DNA of 52,478 nucleotides from Candidatus Peribacteraceae bacterium (GTDB lineage Bacteria; Patescibacteriota; Gracilibacteria; Peribacterales; Peribacteraceae): positions 1-52,478 of the forward strand of contig JASMHZ010000005.1 of the NCBI GenBank assembly GCA_030750465.1, given 5' to 3'. The position numbers and the translations under genes are program-made. The notes under the pieces were generated by a model. It was not told the DNA's origin, ran no database searches, and saw only the letters and a program-made list of their open reading frames with translations. Below, in pieces: positions 42,473 to 50,421 of this stretch (position 1 is its first letter; every line of letters starts with the position of its first letter).

Positions 42473-43783
42473 ATGCGAAACACTACGACCTTTCAGTTGC
42501 CGCAAGTGGCCGCGATTTCCAATGCCTATGTGAACAACATGGGAGGCACATTGGGCATGACCGGACATCCTCTGCGGCCTGCCAAGTCCGCTGCGGATTT
42601 GATCACAGGATTGAACTTCACAAAGAGAGTGCATTTTCGTACGTTGGAGGATTTCCCCAAGCGGGAGGACTCAACAAACGTTCGGCACAAGGCGAGAGTC
42701 AAGGTTGCGGAAATGATCCGCGACCAGTACGCCCGCAACGACTTCTTTGTGATCCTGCAAGGGACGGACAGTCTGGCGGAGACAACCTCCGCATTGTCCA
42801 TGATTTGGAAACAGTCCCTGCAGAAGTCGGTCTTCGTGATTGGGTCCCAAATGACCAAAGACGAAAGCGGTACGGACATGCCCATGCAAATGGAATCCGT
42901 AATGCGAATCGGCCGCGCGTTTCACAGAAACGGTGTGGTCGGAGTTTTCACTCTGAGTGTCGGACAAGTTTGGGACGGCGCACGTGTGCGCAAGAAGAAC
43001 GAATCCGATTTCTTCTCGTTCTACACCCCCGGACGCGAACCAGTCGCATACGCAAGGCCCCACATCATGTTGCAGGAATACCTCCTGCGACGCGTCGACC
43101 CTCAAAGGGTCGCCGAGGGATTGCGAATCGACGGCGAGTTCGAGCCAAACGTCATGACCCTCAAGGTTTCCGCGGATACGCCTCCTTCAGCACTGACCGC
43201 CCACATCGGGGGTAGTATGAAAGGCGTGATCCTGGAAGCAAAGGGTGCGGGCAATATCCCTAACTGCCCGTGGGACGATGGTGAAAGCCACAACGATAGT
43301 ACTGGCGCCAATGATTGGATCAGTGCTATCCGGCAAGCGTCTGAAGCCGGAATGCACGTCGCTGCCTTGTCCCCATTCGACGATGGGCGGATCAACTTGG
43401 ACCGCTACGAGTTGGGGGCGCTGGCAAGGGACGCCGGCATGTACTCCCTCGGGAGTCTGACGCCGGATATGGCGGACTTCAAATTCCGTCAGGCAATCGC
43501 CCGACACGACGAGGATCGAAAGGCTCTGCAATTCTTCCTGACTACAGACATGATTGGGGAAATGCTCCCCGGTCTCGAAATCGAGGAAGACGAGCCAGAA
43601 CCAGATGTCGTCGAAAGGCACATCGCAGCGCTGGACAATTTACAGCTTTTCAACCCAATAGACAAGGGCCTCGCTTTAATTAGCTGGGCCCTTAGGAGTG
43701 CAAAAATTTTTTATTATAACCTTGTCTCACTTTTCATCTTAGTCAAGCTCTCTAATTATTGTACTTACGTCTATTTCCGCTAG
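42473..43783 (+). CDS. L-asparaginase-like protein, probably horizontally acquired; nucleophile Thr replaced by Met
   Basis: Up to 436 residues. The fold motifs are present: NNMGGTLGM (about 21-29), DSTN (66-69), VILQGTDSLAETTSAL (T98, D99), GSQMTKDESGTD, GQVWDGARVRKKNESDFFSFYTPG, and KGVILEAKGAGNIP. In active type I/II asparaginases the first of these is TGGT; here Met23 replaces the first Thr, the nucleophile, so activity is doubtful. Codons are clearly GC-richer than all neighbours. The start at 42473 has GAGGT 7 nt upstream. The last ~30 residues read through a terminator-like hairpin, suggesting a lost stop or a frameshift near the end. Confidence 0.75.
   Translation: MRNTTTFQLPQVAAISNAYVNNMGGTLGMTGHPLRPAKSAADLITGLNFTKRVHFRTLEDFPKREDSTNVRHKARVKVAEMIRDQYARNDFFVILQGTDSLAETTSALSMIWKQSLQKSVFVIGSQMTKDESGTDMPMQMESVMRIGRAFHRNGVVGVFTLSVGQVWDGARVRKKNESDFFSFYTPGREPVAYARPHIMLQEYLLRRVDPQRVAEGLRIDGEFEPNVMTLKVSADTPPSALTAHIGGSMKGVILEAKGAGNIPNCPWDDGESHNDSTGANDWISAIRQASEAGMHVAALSPFDDGRINLDRYELGALARDAGMYSLGSLTPDMADFKFRQAIARHDEDRKALQFFLTTDMIGEMLPGLEIEEDEPEPDVVERHIAALDNLQLFNPIDKGLALISWALRSAKIFYYNLVSLFILVKLSNYCTYVYFR
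43664..43713 (+). terminator. terminator-like hairpin inside the end of the asparaginase frame
   Basis: AAGGGCC (43664-43670) pairs with GGCCCTT (43687-43693), with an inner GCT/AGC, then a purine spacer and a run of T. The coding frame continues through it, which is unusual. Confidence 0.55.
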
Positions 43784-43793
43784 AGTGACACCG

Positions 43794-44180
43794 ATGAAAG
43801 TTGCAAATATCCTCATTGCTGAAGATGATTCGGTCCTTCGTGAAGTATATTCAAAGAAGTTCACAATATCGGGATACAATATAAGAGCGGTTGAAAACGG
43901 CGCAGAAGCAATAAAAGAGGCAATGGAAGTAGCACCTGACATAATGATTATCGATCTGAATATGCCTGTAGTTGATGGATTTGCGGTGTTGGAAAAGTTT
44001 CCTAAGGAAAAGAGGAAATTTCCGATTATAGTTCTAACCAACTTTGGAAATGAGGAAAATCGCGATAGAGCTTTGAAACTGGGCGCTAACGAGTATTTTA
44101 TCAAAAACGAGATGACTATCAGGTCGCTTTTGGAGATGGTGGAAAATTTGCTTAAGGCCAAAGAAATGTGGGATAAATAA
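43794..44180 (+). CDS. receiver-only response regulator
   Basis: 128 residues, CheY-like. ILIAEDDSVLREVYSKKF gives the acidic pair. IMIIDLNMPVVDGFAVL carries the phospho-acceptor Asp. IVLTNFG has the Thr, and YFIKNE the conserved Lys. No output domain. The histidine kinase is not seen. TTGTAC (43759-43764)-N16-TAGAGT (43781-43786) with 7 nt to the ATG supports the start at 43794 rather than the GTG at 43785. It lies just upstream of the second TraD-like ATPase. Confidence 0.88.
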   Translation: MKVANILIAEDDSVLREVYSKKFTISGYNIRAVENGAEAIKEAMEVAPDIMIIDLNMPVVDGFAVLEKFPKEKRKFPIIVLTNFGNEENRDRALKLGANEYFIKNEMTIRSLLEMVENLLKAKEMWDK

Positions 44181-44295
44181 AGGAAACAGAAGAGTTAGAA
44201 GAAACAGAAGAGTCAGAGGATCTTATTAGCATCCGGATCATTGACAAATATTTCAGCCTATCCTCTGCTTCCTCTGTTTCCTCTGTTTCCTCTTC
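44180..44295. repeat. polypurine/polypyrimidine inverted repeat (copy 4)
   Basis: Left arm GGAAACAGAAGAGTTAGAAG and GAAACAGAAGAGTCAGAGG, right arm CCTCTGCTTCCTCTGTTTCCTC. It begins at the response regulator stop and ends about 45 nt before the next promoter. Confidence 0.75.
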
Positions 44296-44353
44296 TACAC
44301 TAAATAATCTATCCATAATAGCAATTTAATGCTAATATAGTATGATACCTCTA

Positions 44354-46834
44354 ATGAATCTACTTCCTGTTATTATCGTTTTGGTCCTACTGGCAGGAGC
44401 TCTGCATATAGCTCTCTGGCTGTCTCGCTTATGGCACGAAAAACGCATGGAGCGAGATCTGGTTTTTCTTCAATTACTAACTCCGAAAAAGGAGAGCAAA
44501 GAGGATAAAGAAGTAGAATCTGAGCAATTCTCTACAGGAAAAGATTTCAAAGAAGTACTAGGTGTGATGGAGCATCTGTTTGAGGCTCTGCATGGAATTT
44601 ATCTGACCAGAATAGAAAGATTTTGGAGGGGCCAACCATTTTTCTCGGTTGAGTATGCAGCACTGGCAGGAGAGATTTTGCTTTACGTAGTTGCTCCAAG
44701 AAAATTCGCACCACTAATAGAAAAACAAATAACCGCATTCTATCCGGACACGATTATAGATGTTGTCGAAGATTACAACATTTTTACAGAGAAATCTGTT
44801 GTATCAGTCCAACCACTTGTACCCAAAAAGAAGTTCACTTCTGTATTCAGAACTTATCAACAACTAAAAAGTGACCCGTTCAATAACATTACGAATGCAT
44901 TTTCGAAACTTAAAACGGCCGAGGGTGCCGCAGTACAAATTGTACTTAAACCTATAAAATCCGGTTGGCAGAAAAACCTCCAAAAAGAAGCAACTCAGTT
45001 AATCAATCCAAAGAAGCAACACGCAAAATGGTGGAATCCAATTTCTTGGGCTAGTGCCGCCTTTAGTATAATTACAGGAGGAGATGATCTTGCCGAATTT
45101 AAGGAAGCCGAACATTCGACCGGAGAACGCGTATCACAAATGGTAGAGGAATACAGCAAATCCATGGACGAGAAGGCCGGACAGGCCGGATTTACATGTA
45201 CCCTCAGGCTTCTTGTATCTACTGATTCTGAAACAAGATCAAAAACTATTCTGGAAACTCTTATCGCTGCTTTCAGACAATTTGATTCTGTCCGGGGTAA
45301 CAATTTTAAAAGACCAAGGATAGTTCAAACTACCGAGATAGTTAATAAATTCATACGCAGGTCTCCCAAACGCACCAAGAAACAATTTTTCATGAGCCCA
45401 AAGATGCTTTTGGGAACGAGTGAACTTACCGGCTTTTTTCATCTTCCAAATATCAAATATAACAAAGTCGAAACCATTAAGTGGCAGAACTTCAAAATTG
45501 CACCTGCACCAAAAGATATTCCGGAAGAAGGATTGTTCCTTGGGAACAATACGCACCGCGGAGAAAAGACCAAGATTTTCCAGAACAATGAAGACCGCTT
45601 CCGTCACTTCTACATCATAGGACAAACCGGTACAGGTAAATCATCCATTATGCAGCTGATGGCTCGTCAGGACTTTCATGATGGAAAAGGCCTCTGCGTG
45701 GTTGATCCTCATGGTTCGCTTGTAGAAGACCTAATGCCATATATTCCACGCGAAAGAGCTGATGATGTAATTTACTTCAACCCAGCTGATGTCGAACGGC
45801 CTATGGGACTGAACCTATTGGAAGGCAATTCTCCGGAAGAAAGAGATCTGATAGCTTTGGATGCTATGAACATGATGGTAAAGATGTTTGGAAACGAGAT
45901 CTTCGGTCCTAGAATTCAGGACTACTTCCGTAATGGATGTCTTACTTTGATGGAAGATGAAGAGGAAGGTGGAGCTATAACTGATCTTGTTAAGCTGTTT
46001 ACAGACGAAGAGTGGCAAAAATACAAAGTATCAAAAGTATCAAATCCGATTGTTAAATCATTCTGGGAAAAACAGATGGCACAGACTGGACAAAGGGAAA
46101 AGCAAGAGATGATCCCCTACTTCGCCGCTAAGTTCGGACAGTTCTACACCAATTCGTTGATCAGAAATATTGTGGGGCAAACAAAGAGCGCCTTTGATAT
46201 TGCCGATTGCATGAATTCGGGAAAGATCCTGCTTGTGAACTTAAGTAAAGGGCTTGTTGGAGACATTAACTCCCAGTTGCTTGGAATGATATTTGTTAAC
46301 AAAATCCAGGTTGCAGCTATGCGCAGACAGCAACAAAGCAAAGAGGAGCGAAAAGACTTCTTCCTGTACATCGACGAATTCCAAAACTTTGTAACTGATT
46401 CAATAGAATCAATTCTTTCCGAAGCCAGAAAATATCGACTTGGCTTAGTACTTGCTCACCAGTACATCGATCAATTGGAGAAGGATGACAAGATGTCGGG
46501 TAAGACGAGCCTTAAGGGAGCAATTTTTGGAAACGTTGGAACGATGATGTTTTATAAGATTGGACCGCAGGATGCAGAAGTATGTGCGAAGGAAATGGCG
46601 CCTGTATTTTCTGAGCAGGACTTGGTTAATATGGATGCCTTCAAAGGCTCGATGAAGCTTTGTATAGAAGGAAAACCCTCCAGACCATTCTCCATTGATG
46701 TGCCCCGCCCATGGCTCGATACCACCTACCCGAAAGACCCTCAGGCAGCCGAGGCATTCAAGCAGCTCAGCAGGCTCACTTATGGTAGACAGAAAGACTT
46801 TGTTGATCGTGAGATTTTGAGGAGAATTGGATAA
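44354..46834 (+). CDS. TraD/VirD4-like conjugative-type ATPase (paralogue 2)
   Basis: 826 residues from the ATG at 44354. One N-terminal membrane helix (LLPVIIVLVLLAGALHIALWL), then a CPR-type N-domain, Walker A GQTGTGKSS (about 423-431), PHGSLVED, FNPADVERPMGLNLLE, RNGCLTLMEDEEEGG and Walker B FLYIDEFQNF. It is collinear with the 18-20.7 kb paralogue but has one membrane helix instead of two, so the two may have different partners. The start is chosen because TATGAT (44341-44346) ends 7 nt upstream, and the ATG at 44342 lies inside that box. It is followed by small anchored proteins. Confidence 0.75.
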   Translation: MNLLPVIIVLVLLAGALHIALWLSRLWHEKRMERDLVFLQLLTPKKESKEDKEVESEQFSTGKDFKEVLGVMEHLFEALHGIYLTRIERFWRGQPFFSVEYAALAGEILLYVVAPRKFAPLIEKQITAFYPDTIIDVVEDYNIFTEKSVVSVQPLVPKKKFTSVFRTYQQLKSDPFNNITNAFSKLKTAEGAAVQIVLKPIKSGWQKNLQKEATQLINPKKQHAKWWNPISWASAAFSIITGGDDLAEFKEAEHSTGERVSQMVEEYSKSMDEKAGQAGFTCTLRLLVSTDSETRSKTILETLIAAFRQFDSVRGNNFKRPRIVQTTEIVNKFIRRSPKRTKKQFFMSPKMLLGTSELTGFFHLPNIKYNKVETIKWQNFKIAPAPKDIPEEGLFLGNNTHRGEKTKIFQNNEDRFRHFYIIGQTGTGKSSIMQLMARQDFHDGKGLCVVDPHGSLVEDLMPYIPRERADDVIYFNPADVERPMGLNLLEGNSPEERDLIALDAMNMMVKMFGNEIFGPRIQDYFRNGCLTLMEDEEEGGAITDLVKLFTDEEWQKYKVSKVSNPIVKSFWEKQMAQTGQREKQEMIPYFAAKFGQFYTNSLIRNIVGQTKSAFDIADCMNSGKILLVNLSKGLVGDINSQLLGMIFVNKIQVAAMRRQQQSKEERKDFFLYIDEFQNFVTDSIESILSEARKYRLGLVLAHQYIDQLEKDDKMSGKTSLKGAIFGNVGTMMFYKIGPQDAEVCAKEMAPVFSEQDLVNMDAFKGSMKLCIEGKPSRPFSIDVPRPWLDTTYPKDPQAAEAFKQLSRLTYGRQKDFVDREILRRIG

Positions 46835-46960
46835 AAAGAGGAAACAGAAGATGCAGAAGAAGCAGAAGATTCAGAGGAGTGGATGTAAACAAACTTGTGG
46901 AAAGTTATATTTGAATATCTTCTGATTCCTCTGATTCCTCTGTTTCTTCTGCTTCCTTTG
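46835..46960. repeat. polypurine/polypyrimidine inverted repeat (copy 5)
   Basis: Left arm GGAAACAGAAGATGCAGAAGAAGCAGAAG, right arm CTTCTGATTCCTCTGATTCCTC. It starts at the ATPase stop and ends 15 nt before the promoter of the first small anchored protein. Confidence 0.75.
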
Positions 46961-46974
46961 CCAGTATACGCATA

Positions 46975-47003
46975 TTGTCCTCCGATCCATTACATGCTAT
47001 AAT
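46975..47003 (+). promoter_or_regulatory. promoter of small anchored protein A
   Basis: TTGTCC (46975-46980), 17-nt spacer, TATAAT (46998-47003). The leader is about 17 nt and has no Shine-Dalgarno sequence. Confidence 0.6.
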
Positions 47004-47026
47004 ATAGATAGTTACAAACAAACACT

Positions 47027-47410
47027 ATGAAACACAGAATTCATACAAAAGGCTTAAGTCTCGGGATAGTTACAGGAATTGCAGTGGGAGCTCTCTCTGT
47101 AGTCGGATCCATTAATTCTTCGACTACTGCTTTTGTTGGAATCGATCCAAATTTCGCGCGCACTGGTGATCCGATAAACCAAAATATTGATATTAATGAT
47201 GAGAATCACAAAAAGAGGGATTTAATTAAGGGTTGGCCTCGTATTCAAGATAGGTTGCAGGAGCAAGGAAGCTACTACTGGAGAAATGGCAGAGGCAAAA
47301 ACAGTATTCCAAAACACTGCTGGGAACTAAGCCATGCCAGCCTTGCAAAATGCGTTGTGGAAGCAAGAGAGGGAAATATATATCGGAAACAGCAAACTCC
47401 AAGAAACTAA
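47027..47410 (+). CDS. small anchored two-cysteine protein A
   Basis: 127 residues. A membrane or signal segment (about 9-30: GLSLGIVTGIAVGALSVVGS) with a small-residue GxxxG-type pattern. AFVGIDPNF follows, then a charged middle part. Two Cys near the C-terminus are 10 residues apart (C-WELSHASLAK-C). I recognise no family. Three paralogues follow. Likely exported and membrane-tethered, with the cysteine pair outside, possibly forming a disulfide. Confidence 0.55.
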   Translation: MKHRIHTKGLSLGIVTGIAVGALSVVGSINSSTTAFVGIDPNFARTGDPINQNIDINDENHKKRDLIKGWPRIQDRLQEQGSYYWRNGRGKNSIPKHCWELSHASLAKCVVEAREGNIYRKQQTPRN

Positions 47411-47435
47411 AACCAATCATCTAACAAACTTTATC

Positions 47436-47783
47436 ATGTTCTTCAATCAGCAAACCAAAGTCGCTCTCCTGGCTGGAGTCGTGGTAGGAGTCGTAGTAGG
47501 AGCAGCGGCAGTAAAAACGGGCTCAACATCAGCATTTATGGGCACAAGACCAGATGAAGCTATTAAAATGGACTCACTCAAATGGATAGATGAGGAAAAT
47601 CCAAAGTACAAACCTGCTGCAATGAAACCACGAGATAACTTTGTTGAGCTTCAACCTTCCTCAATTTGGTTTGGACCAGCAAGATGCAGACAATTTCATC
47701 TTGGACCTAGATATACGAAATGCTTGCTTAGAGATCAACAAGTGGGGCCTACAAAGCTTCCTTATCCAGATAAGAGCCGATAA
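47436..47783 (+). CDS. small anchored two-cysteine protein B
   Basis: 115 residues from the ATG at 47436. The hydrophobic start LLAGVVVGVVVGAAAV is followed by AFMGTRPDEA, equivalent to AFVGIDPNF of A. The C-terminal cysteine pair is C-RQFHLGPRYTK-C (11 between), with RY-x-KC as in C. It lies 25 nt after A without its own promoter, so A and B are one transcript. The longer frame to 47334 overlaps A and is not used. Confidence 0.55.
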   Translation: MFFNQQTKVALLAGVVVGVVVGAAAVKTGSTSAFMGTRPDEAIKMDSLKWIDEENPKYKPAAMKPRDNFVELQPSSIWFGPARCRQFHLGPRYTKCLLRDQQVGPTKLPYPDKSR

Positions 47784-47904
47784 AGAGGAAACAGACGAAA
47801 CAGAGGAAGCAGAAGAGGCAGAAGAGGCAGAGGACTACGTTAAGTTGTTATCTGACATCATCTCTTCTGTTTCCTCTGATTCTTCTGATTCTTCTGTTTC
47901 TTTT
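47783..47904. repeat. polypurine/polypyrimidine inverted repeat (copy 6)
   Basis: Left arm AGAGGAAACAGACGAAACAGAGG with GAAGCAGAAGAGGCAGAAGAGG, right arm CTCTTCTGTTTCCTCTGATTC. It begins at the stop of B and ends just before the promoter of C. Confidence 0.75.
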
Positions 47905-47919
47905 ACCATTTTTAGCATA

Positions 47920-47948
47920 TTGTCTTCAATATCGTTTTGTGCTATATT
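47920..47948 (+). promoter_or_regulatory. promoter of small anchored protein C
   Basis: TTGTCT (47920-47925), 17-nt spacer, TATATT (47943-47948). The spacer ends in TTTTGTGC, like the TACATGC of promoter A. The leader is about 30 nt without a ribosome site. Confidence 0.6.
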
Positions 47949-47985
47949 ATAAATAACAAACATTTACTTCCTAACTGTCCCAGTC

Positions 47986-48387
47986 ATGAACTGCAAGAAC
48001 AAGCATAATGTCGTTGTAGCATCGCTAGTCGGTGTCATCATTGGTGCTCTTATCGGCGCCAGTACTATGCAGTACGCACAGCTAATCGCATTCAAGGGCG
48101 CAAATCCTAACTTCATGAAGAATTCTGTTAATGTACGTGCAGCAGACGGAATCGTTCGCGAGCGTAGCGACGCAGGCGTATTCCAAGTACCTGGCAAAGA
48201 AATTTCTGAGAGAGAAGCAAGGCTCAGGAGAGCAGAAAATGCCGGACACAGCGCTCCTCTCAATTTAGAAGATGAGAGTAAGGGCTGTAATCGGTTTGCT
48301 TTCGGCAGCGCTCGATATGCCAAATGCACAGTCGAAAAGCGCGAAAACGACATCGACTATCAGCAGTGGCCAAGTGTGCCTCATTAA
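47986..48387 (+). CDS. small anchored two-cysteine protein C
   Basis: 133 residues. NVVVASLVGVIIGALIGAST is the membrane segment, with the GxxxG pattern of D (GIVVGTLMGAGT). AFKGANPNF follows. The cysteine pair is C-NRFAFGSARYAK-C (12 between), with RYAKC close to RYTKC of B. The middle part is Arg/Glu-rich. It shares with D the leader words CAAA-ATTTA-TTCCT and the word QYA after the anchor, so C and D look like a recent duplication. Confidence 0.55.
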   Translation: MNCKNKHNVVVASLVGVIIGALIGASTMQYAQLIAFKGANPNFMKNSVNVRAADGIVRERSDAGVFQVPGKEISEREARLRRAENAGHSAPLNLEDESKGCNRFAFGSARYAKCTVEKRENDIDYQQWPSVPH

Positions 48388-48465
48388 GAAGAACCAGAAG
48401 AACCAGATGAGTTAGAGGAACCAGAGGATAATCCTCTGATTCCTCTGTTTCTCCTATTTCTTTTG
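48388..48465. repeat. polypurine/polypyrimidine inverted repeat (copy 7)
   Basis: Left arm GAAGAACCAGAAGAACCAGATG and AGAGGAACCAGAGG, right arm CCTCTGATTCCTCTGTTTCTCC. The arms nearly touch, making a compact stem-loop between C and D. Confidence 0.75.
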
Positions 48466-48478
48466 TATATACATATAT

Positions 48479-48507
48479 TTGCTTTTTTGCGTATATTATG
48501 TTATAGT
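48479..48507 (+). promoter_or_regulatory. promoter of small anchored protein D
   Basis: TTGCTT (48479-48484), 17-nt spacer, TATAGT (48502-48507). The leader is about 33 nt. Confidence 0.55.
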
Positions 48508-48547
48508 ATAACCAATACAAATATTTAATTCCTTCCTCCAAACAGTA

Positions 48548-48916
48548 ATGAAATACAACAGTAATGTTTCAATCGCTGTGCTCGCAGGCATCGTTGTCGG
48601 TACCCTTATGGGCGCCGGTACAAGCCAGTACGCATATGTTGTCGCCAGCAGCTATCATCCTAATGATGCAAAAGCTGGTGCAGTGGAATCTTACCACGCT
48701 GCTCCTAGTGGAGCCACAAGGTACTCCAACACACGTGCACTTCGCTTGAACCTCGACGAAGGTCTTAATGACGGGGCATTTCTTTACAGAAATCCCGATG
48801 TCACTGGACGCGAACGACCTGCCTTCGACGAGTCTAAGTACTCAGAAGTACGTGGTTGCGTTGGCACAAGCGGCAAACGCCGAGCAAGCTGCGAATCGGG
48901 TAATTATGTAAATTAA
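48548..48916 (+). CDS. small anchored two-cysteine protein D
   Basis: 122 residues. SIAVLAGIVVGTLMGAGTSQYAYVVA is the membrane segment. HPNDA replaces the PNF motif. The cysteine pair is C-VGTSGKRRAS-C (10 between), less conserved than in B and C. A terminator follows. No family recognised. Confidence 0.55.
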   Translation: MKYNSNVSIAVLAGIVVGTLMGAGTSQYAYVVASSYHPNDAKAGAVESYHAAPSGATRYSNTRALRLNLDEGLNDGAFLYRNPDVTGRERPAFDESKYSEVRGCVGTSGKRRASCESGNYVN

Positions 48917-48950
48917 TCCCGTGCTTAAGCACTAGCGAATAGACGTCAAT

Positions 48951-48984
48951 AAAAACCTTACGAGTCCAAACTCGTAAGGTTTTT
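48951..48984. terminator. perfect 15-bp bidirectional terminator
   Basis: AAAAACCTTACGAGT (48951-48965), CCAA loop, ACTCGTAAGGTTTTT (48970-48984). A-run and T-run flank the stem, so it works on both strands. It ends the two-cysteine gene group and probably the SLH-sortase gene too. Confidence 0.85.
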
Positions 48985-49088
48985 AACAATCAACACGTCC
49001 GCCTACGGCGAACTGTCAACAATCAACTATTACTAAATATGTTGATTGTCGATTGTTGAGAGGTGCCGAAGGCACCGTGTAGATTGTT
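48983..49088. repeat. GTTGATTGTCGATTG-word inverted repeat with inner palindrome
   Basis: AACAATCAACACGTC at left pairs with GTTGATTGTCGATTGTTG and the end. It encloses the palindrome GGTGCC-GAA-GGCACC. It is like the element at 23871-24008. Confidence 0.6.
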
Positions 49089-50295
49089 ATCTCAAGGCAA
49101 CCGAGCTCACCGGCAATGCATGAATCAGATATCTCTGTGCAATCGAATCTCTGGGCCAACAGGTATATAAAATCAGCTCCTCTCCTCCTCCCTGATCTTG
49201 GAATGGTGTTGTATCGCTAGCCTGAATTGTCTGGTGCCTTGTTACTTCGTATGTGTGTAGCTTTCCGTCATAAGTCACAAATATTCTCGATCCAACTTCC
49301 AAGGTATTTACCGTTCTGAAGATTTTGGTGAACTTGGAAACATCCCAAGGGTAGCTGGAAGAATGCCCGTATATCATAATTTTGCCTCCTGCTCCCGGAT
49401 AACTAAACAGATGACCAAGTCCATGCTGAAGAGGCTGAAGTATACCATCAGGCGTAAAAGGATCGGCCGGATGAGTTACTGTCAGATCTTTAATTCCAAG
49501 AGTAGGAATAGAGACCGCAAAATGCTTCTCGGAAGAATGCTCGGGCAAGGCGGCTATCGAAGACTGGCCCGCAGATATTACTCGAACCTGAGGATTAACT
49601 CTTTGTGGAGCATTGATTCTCTGCTGAGGAGAAATAGGCCCCTGAGGTTCAGAACCGGAATAAGCGATGGCTTCTTCGGCCTGGATTTTATCTAAACGAT
49701 AAACCAAGTCGAAAAATCTTCCACGAGTAATAACTTGTCCAAGCTCCATTCTTCCCTGATGCATAATCAGATTCTTTGCAATTGCATCATTAATATATGG
49801 AGTGAACCACTCACCGTCGCGATTCTGCGCATAAGGAGAAAGCTGCGCACCTCCAGTTACACCCTCAAGCCCGTACGCTCGAAGAGCCATCACAACTGCT
49901 TCCTCAAATTTTAAATTATTGGCAGGCCTGAATGTTCTGTCTGGATAACCTGTGAGTATGTTTGATTCAAATCCTGCTTCAACATAAGGCGTATACCACT
50001 CACCTGATGGAACATCGTAGAATAGTGGAAGTGGCATTACATTCTGTTTGTACCAATCCACTCGATCGGGAACTTTTAATCCTGCAATTACCTTCAAAGC
50101 CTCGGCCCTGTTAAGAGCACTATTAGGCTTTCCCTCTCCTGTTGCATAACCTTGAATAACTCCCTTCGATCTTAGGTATGTAAATGCCGTGTCATAAGGA
50201 GTACCGACTGTATCCGAAAATCCGGCGGCATATGCAATGTGCGCAAATCCCAAAATCGCGAAAAGGCCAGCAAATAGTTGAATCTTTCTATACAT
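49087..50295 (-). CDS. SLH-domain sortase fusion
   Basis: 402 residues. A signal peptide (IQLFAGLFAILGFAHIAYA) is followed by three SLH modules (about 22-195: FSDTVGTPYDTAFTYLRSKGVIQGYATGEGKPNSALNRAEALKVI; FYDVPSGEWYTPYVEAGFESNILTGYPDRTFRPANNLKFEEAVV; DGEWFTPYINDAIAKNLI). A linker then leads to a sortase barrel (about 250-400): IMIYGHSSSYPWD (catalytic H311), LYTCWP (C379) and Arg388 in AQRYLIH. Sortases link proteins with sorting signals to the envelope; SLH modules usually bind wall polymers. A fusion would put the enzyme on the S-layer. TAAAAT lies 13 nt before the ATG. Confidence 0.85.
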   Translation of the reverse strand: MYRKIQLFAGLFAILGFAHIAYAAGFSDTVGTPYDTAFTYLRSKGVIQGYATGEGKPNSALNRAEALKVIAGLKVPDRVDWYKQNVMPLPLFYDVPSGEWYTPYVEAGFESNILTGYPDRTFRPANNLKFEEAVVMALRAYGLEGVTGGAQLSPYAQNRDGEWFTPYINDAIAKNLIMHQGRMELGQVITRGRFFDLVYRLDKIQAEEAIAYSGSEPQGPISPQQRINAPQRVNPQVRVISAGQSSIAALPEHSSEKHFAVSIPTLGIKDLTVTHPADPFTPDGILQPLQHGLGHLFSYPGAGGKIMIYGHSSSYPWDVSKFTKIFRTVNTLEVGSRIFVTYDGKLHTYEVTRHQTIQASDTTPFQDQGGGEELILYTCWPRDSIAQRYLIHALPVSSVALR

Positions 50296-50385
50296 AAGTT
50301 AGTGCAGTATTTTACCTTGTTAAGTGGAGTTGTCAATGGGCAAGGACCCCCATATTTTGCATTAAATCAGCATTTAAAAGCAATA

Positions 50386-50414
50386 TTGCATAAATCTAAC
50401 GAATACCTCAAACT
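50386..50414 (+). promoter_or_regulatory. ychF promoter
   Basis: TTGCAT (50386-50391), 17-nt spacer, CAAACT (50409-50414), 7 nt to the ATG at 50422. Confidence 0.5.
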
Positions 50415-50421
50415 CCCCCCA

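Noticed and set aside
42671-43621. Several frames of up to 144 codons on both strands in the asparaginase gene
   Set aside because: High GC reduces stop codons there, which creates shadow frames. None has a recognisable motif or a ribosome site.
42473-43783. GatD-type amidotransferase subunit
   Set aside because: There is no GatE partner and no N-terminal GatD extension, and the motifs fit ordinary asparaginases better.
47783-48465. Regularly spaced repeats as a CRISPR array
   Set aside because: The units are short, variable and paired with complementary arms, with no constant repeat-spacer layout and no cas genes.
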